Assembly: GCF_012103215.1 (NCBI RefSeq)
Contig: NZ_JAAVNE010000017.1
Span: 41,244 to 105,243, forward strand
Direction: 5' to 3'
DNA length: 64,000 nucleotides
DNA from: Falsiroseomonas selenitidurans
Lineage (GTDB): Bacteria > Pseudomonadota > Alphaproteobacteria > Acetobacterales > Acetobacteraceae
Shown: positions 33,882-41,152 of the stretch, in pieces
How the letters are laid out: each line of letters opens with the position of its first letter
Position numbering within the stretch: position 1 is the stretch's first letter
Notes under the pieces: generated by a model
Told to the model about the DNA's origin: nothing
What the model saw: the letters and a program-made list of their open reading frames with translations, nothing else
Database searches by the model: none
Position numbers and translations under genes: made by a program

Positions 33882-34535
33882 CTATTCCGGATCGCGTGCT
33901 GCCCGGATGATGCCGAGGTCCAGCGCGTGGCAGGCCTGACCAAGTTCAACTGGGCTATCCAGCACCCGCCGCCGTGTCGCGACCCGAAGGGCTCCCCCGA
34001 CCCGCGCCTGGAATAGCGCGAGGTTGTCACCGGTCCGGAAGCGTGAAGGAAACGCGATGCCATCGAAATTGGCCGGGTGTCGGTGGAGTGCTGCGGCCCA
34101 GGAACGTGCCAAGCGCTGGTCTGCGGCGCCCACGACATCGGTCGGAACGCGCGAGCGGGCAAGCGCGGCCCCGCGCAGATCCACCACGCGCACCGGCCGG
34201 ATCACCTCGATCACCGCCCAATCCCAGAGTGCCAGTTCCGCCTCTGCGACCAGGAACGGACCTGGCAGGGCCGCATTTGCCCGGTCACGCAGCAGGGTCT
34301 CCTGCAGGCAGAGGGTGAAGCTCTCGCCGAAATACATCGGCAGCCATCGCGGCGTCCTCCCGCGATCCAGCATGGGATCGGAGAAGCGGGATCTGCCAGG
34401 CCCGGCGCCAAGGGCGTCGGTATGGGTGGAGCGCACGAACCTCAGCCAGCGCGCGCCCACCGGGATCGTGGCGATCGCTGGATGAAGTTCTGAGGCACTC
34501 CGCGGCGGACGGGCCCGCGCCCGCCGATCCATCAC
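33882..34535 (-). CDS. RES-domain toxin
   Basis: A 217-residue protein. The RES signature residues are visible: Arg in LRFVRSTHTDAL, Glu in YFGESFTLCLQET, and Ser in FDGIAFPSRFRTG. RES toxins degrade NAD+ in Xre-RES toxin-antitoxin systems. The ATG overlaps the TGA of the upstream antitoxin-like gene (34532-34535). It stands convergent to the small regulator at 33451. Length and motif order fit the family. Confidence 0.85.
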   Translation of the reverse strand: MMDRRARARPPRSASELHPAIATIPVGARWLRFVRSTHTDALGAGPGRSRFSDPMLDRGRTPRWLPMYFGESFTLCLQETLLRDRANAALPGPFLVAEAELALWDWAVIEVIRPVRVVDLRGAALARSRVPTDVVGAADQRLARSWAAALHRHPANFDGIAFPSRFRTGDNLALFQARVGGALRVATRRRVLDSPVELGQACHALDLGIIRAARDPE

Positions 34536-35236
34536 GCGCCTGTCGGGCCGAAGGCACCGATGTTGCGTGCGAGGTCGACGAGCTCCGCTGCGCGACGCCG
34601 ATCGGCAGCGACCTGCAAGCCAGACTGCATGCCAAGCTCTGGGTGCTGCTGGCGCAGGAAGCGGAAAACGGCCCAGGGCTCGCCGAGCACGTCATGCAAT
34701 TCCCGCAACGCCGCGATCGGCAGGCCATCCGGCCCCACCTGCCACGCAGGGAAGCGCACGCCACGCTTGGCGCCCTCGATCCCGAGCAGTTCTCCCCGCC
34801 GCCGCTTCTGGAGGACGGCCTCACGCGACAGGCCGAGCCGTTCCGCGATCTGGTCGGAGGAGAGCATGTCAGGCCCTGCCAGCAGTTCTGCCGCCGCATC
34901 GGCGCCGCGCGTGTAGGCCCGCCGCAGCGCAGCACGGGCTTCCGCGGGCGTCAGCTCGGGGCGCTCAGCTTCTGCCTCGACGGCTGGTGGCTTTGGGCGA
35001 AGGGCTTTGGTGATGTGAAAGCGGCTTTCTCCCTTCCGCTTGGCGGGGCCAATATCCAGCGTCAGCGTGCGACCGGTGCGGGCCACGGTGCCGGCGCTGC
35101 TGGCGACTGCCGTTAGGACGCGGCGAGCCTCCTCCAGAGAAATGCCGGGAGGGACCTCAATCCTGGAGCCACGGCGGGCAGCCGCACTGGATGTGGTCGA
35201 GCGGCGGGAGGTTTGGGATGCGGTGGGAGCGGCCAT
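34532..35236 (-). CDS. HTH antitoxin partner of the RES toxin
   Basis: A 234-residue protein, longer than typical Xre antitoxins. The N-terminal about 75 residues are basic and Ser/Thr-rich, with PPGISLEEARRVLTAV. A winged-helix segment, MLSSDQIAERLGLSREAVLQ, and KRGVRFPAWQVGPDG follow. The C-terminus HDVLGEPWAVFRFLRQQHP resembles the toxin-binding part of MbcA/ParS/Xre antitoxins. Gene order (antitoxin first, ATGA overlap) supports the pairing. Iterons just upstream of its start suggest autorepression. Confidence 0.72.
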   Translation of the reverse strand: MAAPTASQTSRRSTTSSAAARRGSRIEVPPGISLEEARRVLTAVASSAGTVARTGRTLTLDIGPAKRKGESRFHITKALRPKPPAVEAEAERPELTPAEARAALRRAYTRGADAAAELLAGPDMLSSDQIAERLGLSREAVLQKRRRGELLGIEGAKRGVRFPAWQVGPDGLPIAALRELHDVLGEPWAVFRFLRQQHPELGMQSGLQVAADRRRAAELVDLARNIGAFGPTGA

Positions 35237-35262
35237 AACGGCAATATCGTCGTCGCAGCACG

Positions 35263-35289
35263 TTTCGTCAAGTTCGTCAGGTTCGTCAG
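35263..35289 (-). repeat. three 9-bp iterons upstream of the RES operon
   Basis: On the plus strand three units of 9 bp follow each other: TTTCGTCAA, GTTCGTCAG, GTTCGTCAG. They lie 27 bp upstream of the antitoxin start (35236, minus strand). Tandem short repeats here are plausible binding sites for the antitoxin. The rest of 35237-35464 shows no gene. Confidence 0.45.
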
Positions 35290-35464
35290 GCTGTGAAATG
35301 GGCGCGCGGCAGCACGCCGATCACCGCCCAAACCCTCCCTGTTCTGTATTCATGCGGTGGAGGCCAAGGACGTAAGCTGGCTCGGTGGTGCCAGCGGGTA
35401 GCCGACAGGTCCGTTGGCCATCCCGGCTCTACACCCCGGACAAAGCCGGAATCGCCCGCGGACG

Positions 35465-35965
35465 CTACCTGTCGGCGCCATCCCGCTTCGTGGCAGAAGG
35501 GTGGAGCGTATCCAGCGGACCCGAATCGAGGTGCTCCAGAATACGCTTCAGTGCCGCAATGTTGTTTTCGTCTTCGGCGCTCTCGAGCGCTTCCTGCAGA
35601 ACCGCGCGGATGTCGTCGGCTCCGACCCGCTCCATCTCCCAATTTGGGTACAGACGCGCGCGCTTTTCCACACTCCGGTCCAGCGTGACGATATCGTAAT
35701 GGCGTGGATCGCCATGAAGGCGCGCGATCAGGTTCTCCACCTGGGCGGGCGGCCCCTCGATCCACTGGAAGAAGACGCCGCTGCCGAAAACCAGCACCCC
35801 GGTGATGTCGCGGGCGACATTGCGGCGCTGAGACAACTCGATGAGGCGGTCGACCTCAGCGTCGTCGACGCCTTCGGCGGCACGACTGCAGTAGACAAAA
35901 GTATCAAGAACGGGCCCGGCGTAGCCCGAGTCATCGTCGCCTGGAAAACGGAATTCGTCGAACAT
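35465..35965 (-). CDS. BLUF-domain blue-light photoreceptor
   Basis: A 166-residue protein. The FAD-binding BLUF domain spans about 20-115. The photocycle residues are present: Tyr25 (FVYCSRA), Asn49 (RRNVARDITGV) and Gln67 (GVFFQWIEGP); a Trp follows in RLYPNWEME. The C-terminal about 50 residues are helical, without an EAL or cyclase output domain, so it is a short BLUF protein that signals through partners. It lies between the RES operon and the tRNA-like repeats, with no obvious operon partner. Confidence 0.9.
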   Translation of the reverse strand: MFDEFRFPGDDDSGYAGPVLDTFVYCSRAAEGVDDAEVDRLIELSQRRNVARDITGVLVFGSGVFFQWIEGPPAQVENLIARLHGDPRHYDIVTLDRSVEKRARLYPNWEMERVGADDIRAVLQEALESAEDENNIAALKRILEHLDSGPLDTLHPSATKRDGADR

Positions 35966-36155
35966 GGGTCAGCTCGCCTTGTCTATGCCGGGCAGGCCAC
36001 GCCATCCGGGAAGTGGTAGGGATGCTAGCGCATCTCCCCGATCTGGATAAGGAAGGATTGGAGCCCCATCCCGGTCCCGCCTTCGCGACCGACAGCTTCG
36101 GCGCAAATGGCGAATGAGCGCCCAACTCTCCAAGGCTCCAGCCTGGAGACCGCCT

Positions 36156-36219
36156 GTACCGAGTCGCACCTCCTCCGCCAGTTTTGCTCTGGTTCGCACC
36201 ACTACGCTGCTTTTCGCTC
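36156..36219 (+). repeat. tRNA-3'-end-like repeat, copy A
   Basis: GTACCGAGTCGCACCTCC with TCCGCCA (36156-36180) resembles the 3' arm of a tRNA ending in CCA. The following 40 bp (to 36219) match copy C at 38379-38422 with only a few differences. No complete tRNA can be folded upstream, so it looks like an attachment-site scar or tRNA remnant. Confidence 0.45.
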
Positions 36220-36279
36220 TGGCTCCCACAGCCCCTCTGATCCACCGCGAAGCGAAGCGAAAACGTGCGAGGGACCGCT

Positions 36280-36342
36280 TGTAACCGGTCGCACTCCCTC
36301 CGCCAGTGCTCCTGGGTTCGCGCCGCTACGCGGAGTTTCGCT
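36280..36342 (+). repeat. tRNA-3'-end-like repeat, copy B
   Basis: GTAACCGGTCGCACTCCC with TCCGCCA is the same kind of tail as copies A and C. It is followed by GGTTCGCGCCGCTACGCGG, shared in diverged form. The whole stretch 35966-36443 otherwise contains no gene I can support. Confidence 0.4.
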
Positions 36343-36443
36343 GTCGCGCACAAGGGCGCGCCCCTGTGCCGAACACGCTTCCAGCGGTGATAGGATTTTT
36401 TCCTTGTCGCGGATCAGTCTGGGTGCAACGCAAACGTCGAAAG

Positions 36444-37166
36444 CTACGCGCGCTCGAATGGGAACGGGGTGCGGTTCCAAAAGCGCTGCAGGCCGTCATG
36501 GGCAATCGTCCGCTCTTCCATCGCATGTAGGGAGGCAGCGATGGCTGTCCGATCGCCGGTGCGAAGGACATCCCGAAGCGCCGCCTGCTCTCGATGCTCC
36601 GCCATACCGACCGCCGACCACAGCGGCTCGCCCAGATCCAGATACGCCTGCAGGTGGACAGCCGCGGCGGAGAAATCGCCCTTCATCGCCGCAAGCCACG
36701 CATCAATGAGGTCGATGGGAGCACTGTCGAAGAACGCACCACGCAGTGAGTTGACCCAGGCGACGACGTCGTCGAACCCGCGCACGGCATCGAGAAAGGG
36801 GCGCCCCTTTGTGTTGAAGTTGCGCAGCAGGTGCGTCTCGTAGTCGGGAGCGAACATGTCGTGGAATATGCGCGGCGGGCCCTCTTCCTCGCCGCGCACC
36901 CACCCTCCGGGCGCGGGTGAGCCGATGACGCGTTCGACTTCGAAAGAACGACGGAAGCCATGCACTGAAGGTGCCGAGAACCGCGAGAGCGGCACCACCG
37001 ACAGATCCATGGCAGAGGCGGAGGCAGATCCGGTGCGTCCGATGTACAGCCCGACAATGGCGGTCTCGATTGGCGGGCGGAATAGCCAGCGGCGATGCAA
37101 GACCAGGTCCGAATGCTCGGCCAGGATCGGCGCAAAAATCTCGCGAAGCTGCTTGGCAGTTGCCAC
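36444..37166 (-). CDS. gene B of the duplicated pair, copy 1, unknown function
   Basis: A 240-residue protein starting at GTG 37166, just after the stop of gene A (37169), beginning VATAKQLREIFAPILAEHSD. It shares most of its length with the C-terminal half of the fused copy 2, including WLFRPPIE, AIVGLYIGRT, EEEGPPRIF, DMFAPDY and a C-terminal FWNRTPFPFE. No domain is recognised. It has no membrane segments and is mixed alpha/beta. Being paired with a nuclease-like gene and duplicated, it could be an immunity or adaptor protein, which is inference only. Confidence 0.65.
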   Translation of the reverse strand: MATAKQLREIFAPILAEHSDLVLHRRWLFRPPIETAIVGLYIGRTGSASASAMDLSVVPLSRFSAPSVHGFRRSFEVERVIGSPAPGGWVRGEEEGPPRIFHDMFAPDYETHLLRNFNTKGRPFLDAVRGFDDVVAWVNSLRGAFFDSAPIDLIDAWLAAMKGDFSAAAVHLQAYLDLGEPLWSAVGMAEHREQAALRDVLRTGDRTAIAASLHAMEERTIAHDGLQRFWNRTPFPFERA

Positions 37167-37168
37167 TT

Positions 37169-38245
37169 TCAGGGTGCTCGACGCAGTTCGATGATCAGCA
37201 CCCTGGGATTGGGTAATCTGCTCTGCAGGGCGAACCGGTGCGCTTCTCCGTAGATGCGTGCTGCTTGATTTGCGTTCAGTGAAGTTGGGCCGGTCTTGAT
37301 ATCGTAGACGCAAATGGTGCTCGTCCCCTCGACTCGATGATAGATGTCGAGGCGAGTGGACCCATGCGTTCCATAGCGGCGGCTCTCGCCTCGCACCAGC
37401 GACAGCTCGGCTCTGACGGCAGTCGACTCGCGGCCGTAATGCCGACGCACGCTCCGCTGCATACCCGTGTGCACGGCGGTGCCCCATTGCTGCGGTGTCA
37501 GGCCCTCGCGCGGGATGCTGGCGGCAATCTCGCTCAGCCTCTCCTCGAACTCCGCGGTCTTCGGGCAGAACTCCTGCACCCGCTGCTCCGACAGCGTGCC
37601 CACCGTGACCTGCGCGCCGGCTTCAGTCCCTTCGAAGCCTCGATAGAACAGCAGAAACGGCGCGTCTGGCGCGGCGCTGCCAGATGGGGCCATCAGCCAC
37701 CGGTTCTGTAGTTGGTTGTAGAAGCCTGTTGCCGCGCCAAGCAGCGCCGGAAAGGCATAAGTGGCGGTCGGGGCGGCCACGGGTACGAATTCCCCGTCTC
37801 CGGCCTGCAAGCCCTGCACGACCACACCGCCGTCCGGCATGCCCAGAGTGCAGAACTGGCTGCCATCGGTGAGGCTCTCGCAGCGACCGATCAACCGTCC
37901 CGAAGCGTCGCGCGCCGTGGCACGGCGAGCCACGCCTGGGCCCGGGTTGTTCTCCACCTCCACTCTTACTCTGGGCGTACCGTCACCACCGCCACTGCGG
38001 GCGCCTGCTCTGCCGGAGTGGCGGAAATGGCCACTCACTTCCTCGGCTTCGCCATCCCGCGTGCGCGTGTAGGGATTAACCCAAACAAGCCCGTCGCCGG
38101 TCTCACTGGCCCCGTGTCGCTGTCGGAAGGCATCGCCCACCTAAGCCTGGTAGGCGGCCCGTTCGGGATGGCCGGACTGCCAGTAGCGCGGGTCGCGCAT
38201 GGCCTGTCTTAAATCGGAGGCGCTGAGCGGGATACGGTCGGGCAT
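37169..38245 (-). pseudogene. gene A of the duplicated pair, copy 1: PD-(D/E)xK-like protein with in-frame TAG at codon 35
   Basis: ATG 38245 is preceded by an ideal AAGGAGG (38251-38257). The frame reads MPDRIPLSASDLRQAMRDPR and on to RAAYQA, then meets TAG at 38141-38143, and continues in the same frame as VGDAFRQRHGA for 323 more codons. A GTG directly after the TAG could restart. The long part contains a VWVNPYTRTRDG/VSGHFRH segment. It also has a PD-(D/E)xK-like core, STRLDIYHRVEG to VYDIKTG. Function is unrecognised; a nuclease is suggested by the core. It is either an amber-inactivated gene or one needing readthrough or restart. Confidence 0.6.
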
Positions 38246-38378
38246 AAGCACCTCCTTCAATGTGCTTATTATCCTATTTTCCGATCCGAGTCCAGCATGA
38301 ATACTGCGCTTAGCCCCAAGGTCCACGCTTTGGAGCGGGCCGCGACGCAGAGACGGTTCGAACCCGGTACCACCCGCC

Positions 38379-38422
38379 CCGCCAGTTTCGCTCCGGTTCG
38401 CACCGCTACGCGGCTTTTCGCT
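38379..38422 (+). repeat. tRNA-3'-end-like repeat, copy C
   Basis: The sequence before it contains GGTTCGAACCC (38355-38365), like a tRNA T-arm, and leads to a CCA at 38382-38384. The downstream 40 bp match copy A closely, including GGTTCGCACC and CTACGCGGCTTTTCGCTC. It lies between the two copies of the duplicated gene pair. Confidence 0.5.
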
Positions 38423-38456
38423 CCACCACGCTCCTCCCCACCACCGATCTAGCCTT

Positions 38457-38488
38457 TGCCGGGAACCGATAGGACTTTCGTCCCGGCA
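38457..38488 (-). terminator. hairpin downstream of fused copy 2
   Basis: TGCCGGGA (38457-38464) and TCCCGGCA (38481-38488) form a perfect 8-bp stem with a 16-nt loop, about 40 bp beyond the stop of the minus-strand fused gene. No T-run follows on the minus strand, so termination is only possible. Confidence 0.4.
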
Positions 38489-38524
38489 TTTGACCATACA
38501 GGGTATAGCGATTGGCAGCCGAGG

Positions 38525-40147
38525 CTACGCTTTCTCGAATGGGAATGGCGTGCGGCGCCAGAAGCGCTGGAGGCGGTTCTGGGAGATCGTGCGCTCCTCC
38601 ATCACGAGCAGCAAGGCGGCGATATGCTGTCTGTCGCCGGTGCGCAGGACGTCTCGGATCGCTCTCTCTTCACGCCCGCTATCTGCGCCGAATGCTGACC
38701 AGGATGGCGTCATCCAGTCTATGTGGGCTTGAAGCCTGTTGGCGGCGGTCACGAAGTCCCCTTGCATCGTTGCAAGCCAAGCACTGAATTTATCGATGTC
38801 CCCTCGACCGTCGGGCGGCCGACAGAAACGGCGAACCCAGGCAGCGACATCGTCGAAGTTGCGGAACGCGTCGAGAAACGCCAGTACCTTAGCGTTGAAA
38901 TTTCGCAGGAGTTCCGTTTGGTACCCAGGCGCGAACATGTCCTGAAAGATCCGTGGGGGACCTTCTTCTTCGCTCCGTACCCACCGGTTGGGAGCAGGCA
39001 CGCCAATGACACGTTCCACTTCAAACGGTTCGTCGAATCCAAGCGTCGAGGGATGATAGAACCGTGATAGCGGGATGACCGACAGTGCCATGACAGAGTC
39101 GCTCGCTGACGAAGTTCGGCCAATATACAAACCCACAATTGCACTCTCGATCGGCGGACGGAACAGCCAGCGGCTACACAAAATTAAGTCGGGATGCTCG
39201 ACCAGGATCGGGGCGAAGATTTCGCGAAGTTGCTTCAGCGTTGCCATGATCAGGGCGTCCGCCGCAGTTCTGACGAGAACGCGCGGGTTGGCGATGTTGC
39301 CGCTCCGTTGGCCGAAAGCATGTGCTGTTGCGTCGATGCGCGCCGCCTGCGTCGCGCTCAACCCCGTCGTCCCAGTCTTGATCTCATAGGCGCAGATTGT
39401 GTCTGTTCCCTCGACGCGGTGATAGATATCGAGGCGCGTTGATCCTGCTGGACCGTAGGGACGAATTAGATTTTCGACCAAGGACAACTCCGACCTGACC
39501 ACGGTTGAGGACGTACCATATTGCCGTCGCAAGCCGTGGTGCATCGCCGTATGGACATCCATTCCCCATCGCTGCGGCGAGCGTCCTTCGCGTGGCAGCC
39601 CCGCGGCGATCTCGCTCAGCCTTTCCTCGAACTCCGCGGTCTTGGGGCGTAAATCGCGCACACGCTGCTCTGAAAGCTGGCCGACAGTGACCTGCATGCC
39701 GGCTTCAGTTCCCTCGAAGCCGCGGTAGAAATACAGGAAAAGCGTATCTGCCTCGGCGCTGCCAGGTGGCGCTGTCAGCGGCCGATTGGGCAAGTAGTTG
39801 TAAAGCCCTGTGGCAGCGCCGAGCAACGCCGGGAATCCATAGGCAGCCGCTGGGGCGGCGACGGGCACGAACGCGCCGTCGCCAGCCTGCAAACCCTGCA
39901 CGAGGATACCGCCATCCGGCATAGCCATGGTGCAAATCTGCCCGTCATCTGAGAGGGTCTCGCAACGACCGATGAGGCGTCCCGAGCGGTCGCGCACAGT
40001 GGTGCGGCGCGTGACGCCGCGACCCGGCTCGTTCTCGACCGAAATGGCGCCCTGGGCTGCATCGCCACCTGGATCACCTGGGCCACCTTGCCTGCGCGAG
40101 TGGCGGAAATGGCCGCTGACTTCCTCGGTTTCGCCGTCCCGCGTGCT
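38525..40147 (-). pseudogene. genes A and B, copy 2, fused in one frame and 5'-truncated
   Basis: One open frame of about 540 residues joins homologues of gene A (STRDGETEEVSGHFRHS onward, core STRLDIYHRVEG to AYEIKTG) and gene B (MATLKQLREIFAPIL onward). Relative to copy 1 it is 2 nt shorter at the A/B junction. This removes the gene A stop and places the B start, ATG 39247, in frame. Homology to copy 1 stops at about 40147; the frame runs on to 40288 into IS3 remnant DNA, so the first about 60 codons of gene A are missing. Gene B could still be made from ATG 39247. Confidence 0.6.
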
Positions 40148-40274
40148 CGTGGCTGATATGTCCAGTCTTGAGGCTGAAGGACGTCGCTTACCCTGCAGCC
40201 GAGATCGGCAGCTTCGCGCCCCATGTGGCCGATCAGAACTAACGAGAGCCAGCCCGGAAGCCGCCCTTCGGTCG

Positions 40275-40433
40275 AGCGGAAGAGCCATTGTCTTTCTCGA
40301 GGACTGGCGCAGGCCCTACAACAGGGTCAGGCCGCACTCGGCACTGGGCTACCGCCCGCCCGCCCCGGAGACGCTGCCCATGGCCAAGTCGCAGATCAAC
40401 TCAGGAGCAGGTGCGACTGTGATGGGCCACTAA
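40275..40433 (+). mobile_element. IS3-family transposase C-terminal remnant
   Basis: The plus-strand frame reads AIVFLEDWRRPYNRVRPHSA then LGYRPPAPETLP, the classic C-terminal end of IS3-family OrfB integrases (W-x6-NxxRPHSALGYRPP). It ends at TAA 40431-40433. Only about 50 codons remain. It abuts the truncated 5' end of copy 2, suggesting IS-mediated loss. From 40434 to 40676 I see no gene; the stretch leads into the molybdenum-hydroxylase operon. Confidence 0.8.
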
Positions 40434-40676
40434 CATTCAGCCCGGACCACTCGATGGGGGCTGGTCAAATCCTCAGCCATCACTATCGACCTTCGTAAAT
40501 GGACCATGCGTTATTGGTAGGGCGCGAGCCTTCGTTTCTCGGAGCAGAACGGCAGCGCGATGGCGTGATACTGGCGCCTGCCTCACGCAGTCTGGCAGTG
40601 ACAAGGCTGCTCGCCTGCGGGTAGCTTTGTCGCAAGATTGTGCGGCAACAGCGCGCGCGAAGGGCAGGAGATCGGC

Positions 40677-41138
40677 ATGGCCAAACTCAACGTCAACGGG
40701 GCGGTGGTGGAACTCGATGTCGCCACGGAAACGCCCCTGCTCTGGGCGCTGCGGGACCACGCTGGTCTCACCGGCACGAAGTATGGCTGCGGCATCGCGG
40801 CCTGCGGCGCCTGCACCGTCCACATCGACGGCCAGGCCATCCGCTCCTGCATCACGCCGGTCTCGGCACTCGACGAATCCCAGAAGATCGTGACAATCGA
40901 AGGGTTGTCGCCGGATGGCAACCACCCCGTCCAGGTGGCATGGCGCGAACTGGACGTGCCGCAATGCGGCTTCTGCCAGTCCGGCATGATCATGGCCGCC
41001 GCCGCGTTGCTGGCGCAGACACCGCGCCCGACCGACGAAGACATCAACGTGGCCATGAGCAACATCTGCCGCTGCGGCACCTATAACCGCGTGCGCGCCG
41101 GCATCCACAAGGCCGCCGCTGGCGGCATCACCGGCTGA
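40677..41138 (+). CDS. (2Fe-2S) small subunit of an isoquinoline-1-oxidoreductase-like enzyme
   Basis: A 153-residue protein of the xanthine oxidase family small subunit type. The plant-type [2Fe-2S] cysteines are at 38, 43, 46 and 58 ([17 protein letters not shown]). The second cluster is at 97, 100, 131 and 133 ([23 protein letters not shown]). GGCAGGAG precedes the ATG. It passes electrons from the molybdopterin subunit encoded 14 bp downstream. There is no FAD subunit, typical of the Ior type, which uses a cytochrome acceptor. Confidence 0.92.
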   Translation: MAKLNVNGAVVELDVATETPLLWALRDHAGLTGTKYGCGIAACGACTVHIDGQAIRSCITPVSALDESQKIVTIEGLSPDGNHPVQVAWRELDVPQCGFCQSGMIMAAAALLAQTPRPTDEDINVAMSNICRCGTYNRVRAGIHKAAAGGITG

Positions 41139-41152
41139 AGGAGGCGCACATC

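Noticed and set aside
35263..35289. CRISPR-like array
   Set aside because: The 9-bp units are contiguous with no spacers. No repeat-spacer pattern or cas gene occurs anywhere in the window.
36107..36443. Plus-strand open frame across the tRNA-like repeats
   Set aside because: Its translation is low-complexity and coincides with repeated non-coding sequence; it has no start signal or family support.
38341..38384. A complete tRNA gene ending at the CCA
   Set aside because: Only a T-arm-like and acceptor-like 3' part is visible; no D-arm or anticodon arm can be folded upstream.
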